From Natrialba swarupiae (lineage in GTDB: Archaea; Halobacteriota; Halobacteria; Halobacteriales; Natrialbaceae), in assembly GCF_008245225.1 (NCBI RefSeq), contig NZ_VTAW01000009.1, forward strand, positions 1-64,000: a stretch of DNA of 64,000 nucleotides. Reading direction: 5' to 3'. A program made the translations under genes and the position numbers. This document shows positions 17,786 through 26,599 of this stretch, piece after piece. How positions within the stretch are numbered: the first letter of the stretch is position 1; the number at the start of each line of letters is the position of its first letter. The notes under the pieces are model-generated. The model worked only from the letters and a program-made list of their open reading frames with translations. It did not search any database and was not told where the DNA came from.

Positions 17786-18730
17786 TCAGGGTATCAGCAG
17801 GTAGACAAAGACACCGTAGCCGGCGACGAGGATCGCGCCGTCGATCCGCGAGAGTCGACGACCGTAGCCCATCATCGCGACGAGAACGAGCGTGAAGACG
17901 ACCAGGAACGGGAACTCGAATCGGAGCGTTTCGGGGGCGATCGAAATGGGGGTGATGATCGCGACGATGCCGAGGACGGCCAAGACGTTGTAAATGTTCG
18001 AGCCGACGACGTTGCCGATCGCGAACGCCGTCTCGCCGCGGACGGCACCGACGACCGACGCCGCGAGTTCGGGAAGCGAGGTACCGAGGGCCAACACGGT
18101 GAGTCCGACGAACAACTCGGAGAAACCGAGCGCGAAGAGCAGATCGCTCCCGCCGGCGACGAGCCATCGCGAGCCGACCACGAGCGCGAGTAATCCACCG
18201 AGGACAAGCATGACGTCCCGCCCCCGGATTCCCTCGCCGGCATCGGGTTCCTCGGCGATAGGTGCCGGATCCGCACCCACATTGTACACTAGATACGCCG
18301 TGAATCCAGCCAGGACGAGCAGAAAGATCACCCCCTCGAGGCGTCCGATCACACCGTCGGCCCCGAGGACGACGAGTAGGAGGGCGGCGAACACCATGAA
18401 CGGGACGTGTCGTCGCATGACCCGTTCGGTCACCGAGAGCGGTTTGACGAGCGCCGCGACTCCGAGGACGAGTCCGATGTTGGCGACGTTCGAGCCGAGG
18501 ACGGCACCGAGCCCCAGGTCCGTCGAGACGTCGAGCGCGCCGATCGTCGCGACGAACAGTTCGGGCGCGGTCGTCGCGAACGCGATCACCGTCACGCCGA
18601 CCGTCGCCGCGCGGAGTCCGATCCCCAGCGCGAGCCGACCGGCCCCGGCGACGAGTAGCTCGGCTCCGGCGTAGAGTGCGACCGCGCCGGCAGCCAGGAA
18701 GACGAGGGCGCCGGCCGTCCCGGAGAGCAT
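17786..18730 (-). CDS. calcium/sodium antiporter (CaCA family)
   Basis: 314 residues. Two inverted repeats of five helices, each with an ion-binding alpha repeat: AFATTAPELFVATIGAL...GSNVANIGLVLG in the first half and ALGTSLPELAASVVGA...GSNIYNVLAVLG in the second. These are the acidic-residue motifs of the Na+/Ca2+ exchanger family, as in the archaeal NCX_Mj. A hydrophilic loop (about 155-170) joins the halves. It exchanges Ca2+ for Na+ at the membrane, important for ion balance in brine. Confidence 0.93.
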   Translation of the reverse strand: MLSGTAGALVFLAAGAVALYAGAELLVAGAGRLALGIGLRAATVGVTVIAFATTAPELFVATIGALDVSTDLGLGAVLGSNVANIGLVLGVAALVKPLSVTERVMRRHVPFMVFAALLLVVLGADGVIGRLEGVIFLLVLAGFTAYLVYNVGADPAPIAEEPDAGEGIRGRDVMLVLGGLLALVVGSRWLVAGGSDLLFALGFSELFVGLTVLALGTSLPELAASVVGAVRGETAFAIGNVVGSNIYNVLAVLGIVAIITPISIAPETLRFEFPFLVVFTLVLVAMMGYGRRLSRIDGAILVAGYGVFVYLLIP

Positions 18731-18983
18731 GGAGGCGTCTACTCGAGAGCGGCCTAAAAGCGGTCCGGAACGTCGTCACTCGGCACGAAACGACCTCGAG
18801 AATCGACCGTTCTTCCGTCGTATCTTCACCTTGTGACCAGAAGCACTTAAAGGAACTCGAGTGGTCGGTCGACGGACGCCGCGTCTTCAGCCGAGGTTCG
18901 CCTCGAGCACGGACCGCGACTCTCCTTTCCGTCGAGGTGCCCCTTCCGAAAGGCCTAATCGGCCGCTTGCCCGAGTACGGGCA

Positions 18984-19916
18984 ATGAGTCACCAGCTTCC
19001 GGACGTGCAGGCGACCTCGCCCGACGTCACCGTCGGTCTGAGTCAGGTCGGCGTCACCGGCGTCGAAAAGCTCGTCAAGATCGCCCGCGAGGACAAGCGC
19101 CCGCTCGTCTTTACGGCGGAGTTCGAGGTCTTCGTCGATCTGCCCGCCTGGCGCAAGGGCGCGGACATGAGCCGCAACATGGAGGTCATCGACGAGATCT
19201 TAGAGGACGCGACCCGCGAGGAGGCCTACCGCGTCGAAGAGGTCTGTGGCGACGCCGCCGAACGCTTACTCGAGAAACACGACTACACGTCGAAAGCCGA
19301 GGTGTCGATGACAGCGGAGTTCATGCGCCGCGAGCAGACGCCGGCGACCGACCGCGAGACCCAACACACCGTCGACATCGTCGCCGCCGCGACGGCGACC
19401 GACGAGGGCACCCGCGAGGAAATTGGTGCCGAGGTGACGGGGATGACCGTCTGTCCCTGCTCGCAGGGGATGTCCGCCGCGCGAGCAAAAGAGACGCTCG
19501 AGAATCTCGAGGTCGACGAGGAGACGATAACCGAGTTCTTAGAGGAAGTTCCACAGCCGGGTCACTCCCAGCGGGGCCACGCGACGCTAACCGTCGAGGC
19601 GGCCGGCGATCCGGACGTCGATTTAAACGACGTGATCGACATCGCCCGCGACGCGATGAGCGCACGCATCTACAACCTCGCGAAACGCCCCGACGAGGAT
19701 CACATGACCTTCGCGGCACACTCGGACGCGAAGTTCGTCGAGGACTGCGTGCGCTCGATGGCCGAGGGGGTCGTCGACGAGTTCGACCATCTCGCGGACG
19801 ACGCCGTCATCACGATGAAACAGTCGAACGACGAGTCGATCCACCAGCACAACGCCCACGCCGAGCGCGTCGTCGAGATGGGACGGCTGCGCGAGGAAGT
19901 CAACGGCGAGAGTTGA
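18984..19916 (+). CDS. mptA: GTP cyclohydrolase IV (MptA/FolE2)
   Basis: 310 residues starting [29 protein letters not shown], typical of haloarchaeal MptA. It catalyses the first step from GTP toward tetrahydrofolate and methanopterin-type pterins, using a metal (FolE2 superfamily). [11 protein letters not shown] contains the conserved Cys ligand; [20 protein letters not shown] and [12 protein letters not shown] are also family-conserved. An upstream in-frame ATG at 18861 would add 41 non-conserved basic residues, so the ATG at 18984 is used. Convergent with the TrmB-like regulator. Confidence 0.93.
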   Translation: MSHQLPDVQATSPDVTVGLSQVGVTGVEKLVKIAREDKRPLVFTAEFEVFVDLPAWRKGADMSRNMEVIDEILEDATREEAYRVEEVCGDAAERLLEKHDYTSKAEVSMTAEFMRREQTPATDRETQHTVDIVAAATATDEGTREEIGAEVTGMTVCPCSQGMSAARAKETLENLEVDEETITEFLEEVPQPGHSQRGHATLTVEAAGDPDVDLNDVIDIARDAMSARIYNLAKRPDEDHMTFAAHSDAKFVEDCVRSMAEGVVDEFDHLADDAVITMKQSNDESIHQHNAHAERVVEMGRLREEVNGES

Positions 19917-19985
19917 TACCGACTTCGCTGGGTCCGTGCCGTCCGATCACAGGCAGGCGATCGACCGACAATCGGTCATCGCAGA
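19915..19985 (-). repeat. dispersed intergenic palindromic repeat, copy 4 (inverted)
   Basis: Read on the minus strand it contains TCTGCGATGACCGATTG, CGGTCGATCGCC, GATCGGACGG and ends with GGTATCA, matching the block order of the copies at 23.7 and 49.2 kb. It fills the gap between the convergent mptA and trmB-like genes. More diverged than copies 2 and 3. Confidence 0.45.
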
Positions 19986-20005
19986 CACCCTCTCAGTGAG
20001 CCTGC

Positions 20006-20809
20006 TCAAAACGTCAGCGGCTCCGCGTTTTCCCACCGCGGGACGAACTCCTCGCGGACGTTCGCGGCGAACTCCGGATCCTTGAGGTCGATCATCCCGA
20101 ACGCGTCGCCCGAGGAGAGCGGGTTCGGGACCTGAATGCAGACCTCGATATCGTCGATGAGGTTGAACGAGCCGGTTACGTCGTCGGTCGTCCGAACGTC
20201 GAATTCGGCCCGGTTTTGGAGGACCCCCCGGTACCGCTCGCCGACCTTCTCGGAGAGCGACGACACCAAATGCCTGGTCATCAACACGTCGATCGAGACG
20301 CCGCGGTCCAGGGCGTCCTCGAGTTCCGCGGTGACGTCCTCGCTGACCGCCTGGATGTCCCGCTCGGGGACCGGATCGGCGGCGACCATCACGATCCGGT
20401 CGTCGGCCGCTGCCAGCCGCTCTAACAGGAGATCGGTCGTCTCCTCCGGACCGACCGCGGCCGTCCAGAACTGATCTTCGACCGGCTCGGCCGCGTCGAG
20501 TTCACTCGAGAGATCGTCGACGATCGACTCGTACTGGTCGGCCTTCTCCTCGAGTTCGCGTTTCTTGTCCTCGAGCAGACGGTCGAGCGCGGTCTGGGGC
20601 TCGACTGCGACGTACTTTTTCGGTCGACTCGCCGTCTGACTCCGGACGAGGTTGTACTGCTCGATGTTGTTCAACACATCGTAGATCCGTCCCATCGGGA
20701 CGTCGCTCGCACGAGACAACTCCTTGGCCGTTGTGGGGCCGGTCTGTAGTAGCGACCGATACGCCCGCGCTTCGTACTCCGAGAGTCCGAGATCCCTGAG
20801 ACTGGCCAT
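20006..20809 (-). CDS. TrmB-family transcriptional regulator
   Basis: 267 residues. An N-terminal winged helix (LRDLGLSEYEARAYRSLLQTGPTTAKELSRASDVPMGRIYDVL) is the TrmB DNA-binding domain. A coiled coil (about 85-110) follows, then a C-terminal effector domain with PLD-like DRIVMVAADP. TrmB proteins sense sugars or other metabolites. The target is unknown; it is not adjacent to a transporter and faces away from the DUF255 gene. Confidence 0.85.
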   Translation of the reverse strand: MASLRDLGLSEYEARAYRSLLQTGPTTAKELSRASDVPMGRIYDVLNNIEQYNLVRSQTASRPKKYVAVEPQTALDRLLEDKKRELEEKADQYESIVDDLSSELDAAEPVEDQFWTAAVGPEETTDLLLERLAAADDRIVMVAADPVPERDIQAVSEDVTAELEDALDRGVSIDVLMTRHLVSSLSEKVGERYRGVLQNRAEFDVRTTDDVTGSFNLIDDIEVCIQVPNPLSSGDAFGMIDLKDPEFAANVREEFVPRWENAEPLTF

Positions 20810-20890
20810 ATCGTGAGAGGAGCCACCGGAGAAATATAAACACTGTGGTAGTTTTGTGCGGCCGTGTGCAACTGCGGTCCAGAGTCGCTA

Positions 20891-22546
20891 TCAGTCGAGA
20901 ACGTCTCGGACGCGCTCACTCAACTTCTCGGGAGTTTCGACAGCCGCCGACGTGCGTTCGTTCAACTCGACGCGGGCCATCCCCAACTCGAGGTCGTCGG
21001 TCGCCGCCGGGACGACGACCTTCTCGTGGTCGGCCATGCGCAACGCCGCCCGGTGGAGGTCAGATCCGGGGCTGTCGCCGACCCGGATCACCAGCGGGCC
21101 CTCGAGCAGCCGCGACACCGCCGTCGCATACCGGGCGATCTGGACGCCGAACCGATCGCTCGCGCCGGCGAACGACTCGAGCGTTTCGCGCGCGACGGTC
21201 CGGTAGCGATCCTCGCCGGTGAGGACGGCGAGATCGACCAGCGCGTCCGCGAACGCGACGTTCGAGTCGAGCGGTCGCAGCGGGCGCTCGAGCAAACCGA
21301 CACCCGACGCCGGTCCGTCGAGAAACGAGTCTCCGTCGCGGAGTCGGTCGATCGTCGCGTCCGCGACCGACGTCGCGTCTGCGAACGCGTCCGTCTCGAG
21401 GACGCTCCCGGCAGTCGTCAGGGCGGACAGCGCTCGCGCCTGGGTCGCGAGCAGACACGTCGGCTCGGCCGACTCGCCGTCGTCCGCCACGGCCCGGCCG
21501 TGGACGTGTCGAACGACGCCGTCGGCGAGGAGTTCAGCCCGGAGCGTCTCGAGTGCGCGCTCGGCGTACCGGCGGGCGCGGTCGTCGTCGGTGTAGGCGT
21601 AGTACGTCAGGAGCCCCTCGATCGCGAGCGCGTTCGGGCCGCCGAAGACGCCGTCGTCGATCGGCGGCTCGGGTGCCGTCGCGCGGTCGGTGGCGTCGAG
21701 CCCGTGGGCGGCGTCCTCGCAGGGTGCCTGGCTGTTGGCGAAGGCGTCGACGTCGTCGTTCCACAGCGTCGTCGTCAGGAACTCGATCGTTCGCTCTGCG
21801 GGCTCGCGATACTCCGTGCCACCGGTGTGGAGATACGCGTTCGCGAACGCGCGGACCAACGCGGCGTTCGAGTCGAGCAGCTTCTCGTAGTGGAGTCCCG
21901 ACCAGTCGCGCTCGGTCGCGAACCGGTAGAATCCCCCGTCGTACTCGTCGAGGAGGTTCGCGCTCAGCGCGTCGAACGACCGAAGCGCCATCTCTCGATC
22001 GCGCTTGAGTGCGAACTCGAGGGCGTCGGGGAGCGGAAACTTCGGGCTCCCGCCCCAGCCGCCGGCGACCTCGTCGTAAGTCTCGGTCAGCTGACCGAGC
22101 ATTGCAGCTTCGACGTCGGGCGAGAGGTCGCCAGCCGGCGGATCGTCCTCGCGCAGCGACCGCGGGACGCGGGCCGCACCGTCGCCTTTGGTCTGCCACA
22201 TCGTACGCACGCTATCGAGCACCTGCCGCATGCCGTCGGGGCCGAGATAGCCCGCGCCCGTCAGCACCCGGCCGTCGGGGGCGAGAAAGACAGTCGAGGG
22301 GAACCCACCCATGTTGTACCGGTCTCGAACACGGGGTCGGCGGTCGACGTCGACGCGGATCGGAACGAAGCTGTCGTTGACGTTCGCTGCGATGCGTGGC
22401 TCCGCGTACGTCTCCGCGTCCATCTCGTGGCAGTGATCGCACCACGTCGCGGTGAGCGAGAGTAACACGGGGACGTCGGCCTCGGCCGCCTCGTCGAACG
22501 CCGCTTGGCCCCACTCGCGCCACTCGACGCGTGTCTCGTCGTTCAT
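20891..22546 (-). CDS. thioredoxin-domain protein, DUF255 (YyaL/SPATA20 family)
   Basis: 551 residues from ATG at 22546 (MNDETRVEWREWGQAAFDEA). The N-terminal thioredoxin-like domain has TATWCDHCHEMD (CXXC-type pair, about residues 37-41) followed by VDVDRRPRVRDRYN and GGFPSTVFLAPDG. The rest is an (alpha/alpha)6-barrel-like domain as in N-acyl-glucosamine epimerases, with YDEVAGGWGGSPKFPLPDALEF. This architecture is widespread and its physiological role is unsettled. A longer upstream frame is arginine-rich and not conserved in character. It is shorter than typical bacterial members (~650-700 aa), which may reflect a compact barrel region. Confidence 0.87.
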   Translation of the reverse strand: MNDETRVEWREWGQAAFDEAAEADVPVLLSLTATWCDHCHEMDAETYAEPRIAANVNDSFVPIRVDVDRRPRVRDRYNMGGFPSTVFLAPDGRVLTGAGYLGPDGMRQVLDSVRTMWQTKGDGAARVPRSLREDDPPAGDLSPDVEAAMLGQLTETYDEVAGGWGGSPKFPLPDALEFALKRDREMALRSFDALSANLLDEYDGGFYRFATERDWSGLHYEKLLDSNAALVRAFANAYLHTGGTEYREPAERTIEFLTTTLWNDDVDAFANSQAPCEDAAHGLDATDRATAPEPPIDDGVFGGPNALAIEGLLTYYAYTDDDRARRYAERALETLRAELLADGVVRHVHGRAVADDGESAEPTCLLATQARALSALTTAGSVLETDAFADATSVADATIDRLRDGDSFLDGPASGVGLLERPLRPLDSNVAFADALVDLAVLTGEDRYRTVARETLESFAGASDRFGVQIARYATAVSRLLEGPLVIRVGDSPGSDLHRAALRMADHEKVVVPAATDDLELGMARVELNERTSAAVETPEKLSERVRDVLD

Positions 22547-22681
22547 ACCGAATCGTCCGGGCGTCCCAGGCGTAAGCCCTTCGCTCACGGGTCGACAGCG
22601 ATCACGCCGCCGGTCCGACGGCGGCAACTGAACCTGACTCGAGAGTAAAGGGTTTTGACCCTCGGTCGGCTATACCGGGGC

Positions 22682-23302
22682 ATGCTCCGGTGGATCTTCG
22701 CGCTGTTGCTCATCCCGTTTCTGGACGCGGTGATCCTCGCGATCGTCGTGAGCCAGACCGAGGTACTCGGCTGGATCGGGATGGTTCTGCTCGTCGTCCT
22801 CACTGGATTGATCGGGATGTTGCTCGTGCGCGCCGAGGGTCGGCGGACCCTTCGCAAGATGCAACGAACGCTCGCCCAGGGCGAGCCGCCGACGAACGAG
22901 TTGCTCGACGGCGGGCTCTTGATCGCCTCCGGCGCGTTCTTGCTCACGCCCGGGCTCGTGACCGACCTCATCGGCTTCCTGCTCGTGCTCCCGCTTACCC
23001 GAATCCCCATCCGTGCGGGCCTCAAGCGGTTCGTGATCGTCCCCTACGCGGACAAGAAGACCGACGGGCTGGTCAGCGGTACCGTCTGGACCTACGGCTT
23101 CCCGGAGGGCGAGGGCGTCGGACAGGCGGGCTCGAGCGCCAGCGCGAACGCCGGCTCGAGTGACACCAACACGTACGACCTCGGCGAGGATGCCTACAGC
23201 GTCGACAACGGCAGCGACTCGTATACGATCGACTTCGGCGACGACGCCTCGAGATCATCGGACACGAAAGACGACGATGAGCGCGATCGCCACGCTCGCT
23301 AG
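22682..23302 (+). CDS. FxsA family membrane protein
   Basis: 206 residues. Starts MLRWIFALLLIPFLDAVILA; helices at about 5-25 and 30-55, then RTLRKMQRTLAQGEPP, ELLDGGLLIASGAFLLTPGLVTDLIGFLL, the FxsA signature. The C-terminal 80 residues are Ser/Asp-rich and hydrophilic. Bacterial FxsA affects phage exclusion when overexpressed, but its normal role is unknown, so no defence role is claimed. The ATG at 22682 is preferred over the one at 22655. Confidence 0.85.
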   Translation: MLRWIFALLLIPFLDAVILAIVVSQTEVLGWIGMVLLVVLTGLIGMLLVRAEGRRTLRKMQRTLAQGEPPTNELLDGGLLIASGAFLLTPGLVTDLIGFLLVLPLTRIPIRAGLKRFVIVPYADKKTDGLVSGTVWTYGFPEGEGVGQAGSSASANAGSSDTNTYDLGEDAYSVDNGSDSYTIDFGDDASRSSDTKDDDERDRHAR

Positions 23303-23369
23303 CGGTTCTCACGGCATCCACGGAAAGAAACGCTTAAACGTACCACCCAGCAACTATTCAGTGCAGAGC

Positions 23370-23443
23370 GGGCCAATAGCTCAATTAGGTTGAGCGCCAC
23401 TCTGATAAGGTGGAGGCTCTCGGTTCAAATCCGAGTTGGCCCA
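23370..23443 (+). tRNA. tRNA-Ile (GAT)
   Basis: 74 nt folding into a standard cloverleaf: acceptor GGGCCAA/TTGGCCC, D arm GCTC/GAGC, anticodon stem CCACT/GGTGG with loop CTGATAA (anticodon GAT), T arm CTCGG-TTCAAAT-CCGAG, discriminator A. No intron and no encoded CCA. Its 3' end is duplicated 106 bp downstream and its T-arm occurs inverted in between. Confidence 0.97.
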
Positions 23444-23487
23444 TATTCTGGTGGCGAGCATATTCGCGAGCCACCGGTATGGAACTC

Positions 23488-23572
23488 AACTCGGATTTGA
23501 GCCCTAGAAGTCACAGCCCGCGAGCGAAGCGAGCAGGAACGTCTTCTTTCGGTTCAAATCCGAGTTGGCCCA
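23488..23572 (+). repeat. tRNA-Ile 3'-end direct repeat with inverted T-arm copy
   Basis: The last 24 bases of tRNA-Ile (23420-23443, T-arm through discriminator A) recur exactly at 23549-23572. The 13-mer AACTCGGATTTGA at 23488-23500 is the exact reverse complement of the tRNA T-arm segment 23425-23437. Between the inverted and direct copies lies CCCGCGAGCGAAGCGAGCAG. This is the kind of repeat left by site-specific integration in a tRNA gene, but no element of any size is left between tRNA and repeat. Confidence 0.85.
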
Positions 23573-23884
23573 CTCAGCTTGTGAACGTGGGTCGCCTCCG
23601 TCCAGGAATTCCGATTAGGTCAAACGGTTGTCCGAGTGATGATTACCCTCGATACAGTTCCGGAGCGGGAGTAGACTCACCGCTCAAATACCACACACGG
23701 CCTGCGATGACTGATTGCCGGTCGACCGTCCGCCGGTCTGCGATCGGCCGGAACCGACGCATCGCGGTCCGTATCAAGATGCGTCGGGCGGCTGGTAGGG
23801 TACTCGCTCCGAGAGGCCGTCATCGGTAGCTCTGACCGTGTCGTCGCCCTCGAGAACGTTCGAAGCCGATATGCTTTTTACCGT
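23573..23884. other. intergenic between tRNA-Ile repeat and PAP2 gene
   Basis: About 310 bp without a supported gene. It holds repeat copy 2 (23701-23775) and, near 23870, an A/T-rich stretch (GATATGCTTTTTACC) just before the PAP2 start that could be its promoter. Nothing else recognised. Confidence 0.6.
23701..23775 (+). repeat. dispersed intergenic palindromic repeat, copy 2
   Basis: Blocks CTGATTGCCGGTCGAC, GCGATCGGCCGG, ACCGACGCATC and CGGTCCGTATC are shared with the copy at 49161-49241 with few differences. Inner arms GCCGGTC/GATCGGC and outer arms TGCGATGA/GCATCGC are inverted, so the element can form a long imperfect hairpin. No coding potential is evident. Confidence 0.65.
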
Positions 23885-24856
23885 ATGTCCTCCTGTATCC
23901 GTGCTGTGAAGGGATCTGTCTTTCTCTGGGATCCGTCGACCAACGAGTGGGTTCGTGGGCTCGTCGAGCCACTTGCCTCCGTGTTTGCCGCACTCACACA
24001 TCTCGGTGACGGCGCGCTGTTGCTCGTCTTGGGTGTACTCATTTACTGGTTTGGCGCGCTCGAGAGCCGCCGGGACCGAGTGTTCGTGATCGCCGTCGGG
24101 GTCGCGGCCCTGGCCCTGTCGGCTGGACTGAAAGGTGTCGTTCAGTTACCCCGTCCGGAATTGGCGTTTGCGCCGGAGGGGTATCCTGGGTATTCGTTCC
24201 CGAGTGCCCACGCGATGGGCAGTTCGGCGTTTTACGGGGCGCTAGCGGTGACGGTGGAGTGGAGTACCCGCCTCCGACGCTATCTTCTGGCCGGGAGCGT
24301 AATCGTGATCGTCGCGTTTTCACGGGTCGTGATGGGCGTTCACTATCTCGGTGACGTCGTCGTCGGCGTTGCACTCGGGCTCGCGCTGGTTGCCATCGGC
24401 GTCTGGACACGCGACGAAGGGCTGTTCGAGCCTGGCCCGATGTTTGCACTCGCGGTCGTCATCGCTGTTGTCGCGGCACTGCTTGGTTCCCGTGTCTTTC
24501 TGACGTTGACACTGGGCGCATCGATCGGCGGCTTGGTCGGCTGGCACTACATCGAGGATCGGTCGACCACCCAAAGCGGGGCTGCAGTCTTGGTACTTGG
24601 GTCCGTCACCCTCGTCGGTATCGCGGTGCTTCGTCTCGTCTCGATACTGGTTGGGGTTGCAGCCACTGACGGGGCGTTTACGCCAGTGGCTTTCTTCGGG
24701 GAAATCGTTGGATACACAGTGCTCACTGCCGCGGTGTTGTTGCTTCCGTGGGTCGCGATTACGATCGAGGATCGACCGCTCGTCAGACGATTGCAGTCAC
24801 AGCTTCCCTTTAGTAAGCGTACAGTCAACGTCGAGACGACACAACGGAGCGATTAA
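23885..24856 (+). CDS. PAP2 superfamily phosphatase, membrane-bound
   Basis: 323 residues. The three PAP2 catalytic motifs are intact: KGVVQLPRP, PSAHAMG and SRVVMGVHYLGDVV, about residues 80-160. Several transmembrane helices follow, including a C-terminal multi-helix extension. Such enzymes dephosphorylate phosphatidic acid, polyprenyl pyrophosphates or related lipids on the outer membrane face; in archaea a dolichyl/polyprenyl pyrophosphate carrier is a likely substrate. A DedA gene follows 83 bp downstream on the same strand. Confidence 0.88.
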   Translation: MSSCIRAVKGSVFLWDPSTNEWVRGLVEPLASVFAALTHLGDGALLLVLGVLIYWFGALESRRDRVFVIAVGVAALALSAGLKGVVQLPRPELAFAPEGYPGYSFPSAHAMGSSAFYGALAVTVEWSTRLRRYLLAGSVIVIVAFSRVVMGVHYLGDVVVGVALGLALVAIGVWTRDEGLFEPGPMFALAVVIAVVAALLGSRVFLTLTLGASIGGLVGWHYIEDRSTTQSGAAVLVLGSVTLVGIAVLRLVSILVGVAATDGAFTPVAFFGEIVGYTVLTAAVLLLPWVAITIEDRPLVRRLQSQLPFSKRTVNVETTQRSD

Positions 24857-24939
24857 ACCGAGCTCTTGCGCCCACATCTCGAATCGCGCGCGTCGACAGG
24901 TGGTATTATCCTCTCTCAGCCAAAGTAGTACAGACCCCG

Positions 24940-25446
24940 ATGCTCGAGACGCTTGTGGACGTGCTGTTTGCCGTTCTCCTGTACGTGGGCTTTCCAGCCC
25001 TGTTCGCGGTCTTCGTGTTGAAAGGCGCGTTCGTCGGGAAACCGCTCCCGACATCGGTTATTCTGCCCGGATACGTGTTGGCAATCTCTGCGAACCGCAT
25101 CGAAACCGCGGGTATCGTTCTCGTTTCGAGTGCCGGCTACGTCATCGGCCAACTGCTCATCTACTATCTCGCACGGCGCGAGGGACTGTCGTCGATCCAG
25201 TCGTCATCGCGGATACACATCCCGCCCGACCGGATCGACCAGGCGGAACGGTGGCTCGAGCAGTACGGCGGCATCGGTGTGTTCGTCACGAACTTCGTTC
25301 CGTATCTCCGTGGGCTGATCTTCGTCCCAGCAGGGATAGCGCGCTACCCGGTTTCGCCACTCGTGTTCTTTGCGTTCACGTCGACGGTGATCTATCACAC
25401 GGCCATCGTCGCCGTCGCGGTTGGGGCAGTGCGGACGATATTCTAG
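24940..25446 (+). CDS. DedA/VTT-domain membrane protein
   Basis: 168 residues with hydrophobic segments at about 5-30, 45-75, 115-145 and 145-168. The VTT motif region is VTNFVPYLRGLIFVPAGIARYPVSPLVFF, matching the F/Y-x-R-G...P-a-G pattern of DedA proteins. DedA-family members have been shown to flip polyprenyl phosphate carriers back across the membrane. Together with the PAP2 phosphatase just upstream this suggests a lipid-carrier recycling pair. It is slightly shorter than typical DedA (~200 aa). Confidence 0.82.
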   Translation: MLETLVDVLFAVLLYVGFPALFAVFVLKGAFVGKPLPTSVILPGYVLAISANRIETAGIVLVSSAGYVIGQLLIYYLARREGLSSIQSSSRIHIPPDRIDQAERWLEQYGGIGVFVTNFVPYLRGLIFVPAGIARYPVSPLVFFAFTSTVIYHTAIVAVAVGAVRTIF

Positions 25447-25764
25447 TATTCGATCGCCAGTGATGTTCCGTAACCGCCTAATCGGGCGCTCTCCGCACGG
25501 ACTCGAGACCGCACTGAGAAAGACGAGTGCGTCCCTGATGAAGGCTGCTGGCCTCGAGTACGTCGGAAACCGACGAATCGGACTCTACCGCCGGGTTCGA
25601 CGACTCGATGTCGGGGGCGTTCGATTTTCTGTCTAGGTAATTCATACGGACAACAGACCGTGTCACACCGTTACGATGGGGGGCCTACCGGTTACGACCG
25701 AGTAATCTACGGGATGGACGGAGAGTAACCTGAACGTTAGGAACGCTGCGTGTGTGAGTTGCGT
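25447..25764. other. intergenic, no supported gene
   Basis: About 318 bp between dedA and the lipoprotein gene. A forward frame (25421-25636) overlaps the end of dedA and has a basic, low-acid composition unlike haloarchaeal proteins, so it is not called. No RNA-like structure or repeat was recognised. Confidence 0.5.
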
Positions 25765-26529
25765 ATGGATTTTTCGAGACGAACGACGGCGAATCGACCG
25801 ATAGGGAGACGATCGCTGGTACGAGCGTGTGGTGTGGTCGGCATCGCCGGCATAGCGGGATGTCTCGGCGACGACGACGACACAAACGGTGGCGAGAACG
25901 CCAACGGTGGGACCGACGCGAGCGATCCAGCCGGTGACGAGGGAACTCAAACCGAGGCCGAAAGCGCAGGTGAGGGTGGTGGCGAGTCGATTCGACTCGA
26001 GTCCGAAGATGGGTGGACAGATCCCCACGACGGTGTCGAGATACCGGATGATCCGGGGACGGCGATCATGACGGTCGGCGACGAGACGGTGGAGTTGTCC
26101 GGGATCGCAAGCGGGGGCGAGCTATCCGAGGGGGACGTCAGTGCGACGGGTGCACAACGGTTCGAGATTCAGGGCACGTTCCGTGGCGGCCAGTACCGTG
26201 ACTACGGACTCGAGGTCAACGTCACGCGTGTGATCGGTGTCGAGGACACGACGGGGCGGTGGGCGGAGTCCGATTCGTTCGGTTTCACCCGTGACGACGG
26301 TATTCGGCTCGGAAACGTCATCTATCGACTGTACGAGGACGGTCGCCTCGCGGACGACGAGATCGCGGGCGAACTCGACGGTCGGCGGTTTACCGACGAG
26401 CCGTTCGTTCACATCGACCGGGACGGAATCCTGACGGTCGTCGAGGAGATCGACAGCCACGAAGACGAGTCGTTGAACGGCCGCTTCGAGTTCGGCGCTC
26501 GACTTCCGGACGGCTGGAACGAGATGTAG
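25765..26529 (+). CDS. haloarchaeal lipoprotein, function unknown
   Basis: 254 residues from ATG at 25765. RRSLVRACGVVGIAGIAGC is a Tat signal with lipobox IAGC. A Asp/Gly/Asn/Glu-rich linker (about 30-75) follows, then a beta-rich domain with ESEDGWTDP, MTVGDETVELSG, RFEIQGTFRGG. No known catalytic motif. It lies directly upstream of a decayed fragment related to the PQQ-type gene at 1-2.5 kb, which also neighbours a lipoprotein gene. Confidence 0.72.
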   Translation: MDFSRRTTANRPIGRRSLVRACGVVGIAGIAGCLGDDDDTNGGENANGGTDASDPAGDEGTQTEAESAGEGGGESIRLESEDGWTDPHDGVEIPDDPGTAIMTVGDETVELSGIASGGELSEGDVSATGAQRFEIQGTFRGGQYRDYGLEVNVTRVIGVEDTTGRWAESDSFGFTRDDGIRLGNVIYRLYEDGRLADDEIAGELDGRRFTDEPFVHIDRDGILTVVEEIDSHEDESLNGRFEFGARLPDGWNEM

Positions 26530-26599
26530 GGAGGGAACGACACCGCGGCGAGAGCTGACCTCGTCGACGTTCCGCCACTCGCTGTGTCGTCGTCACCGA

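Noticed and set aside
20864-22465. 533-codon open frame on the plus strand
   Set aside because: It is antisense to the DUF255 gene, has a repetitive Arg/Val/Glu composition and no domain; it arises from the GC3 bias of the real gene.
22682-23302. FxsA as a phage defence gene
   Set aside because: Phage exclusion by FxsA is an overexpression effect in E. coli; nothing else here suggests defence.
23451-23476. GGTGGC...GCCACC hairpin after tRNA-Ile as a terminator
   Set aside because: A 6-bp stem without a T tract; too weak to call.
25421-25636. 71-codon frame after dedA
   Set aside because: Overlaps the dedA end, is basic rather than acidic, and has no family resemblance.
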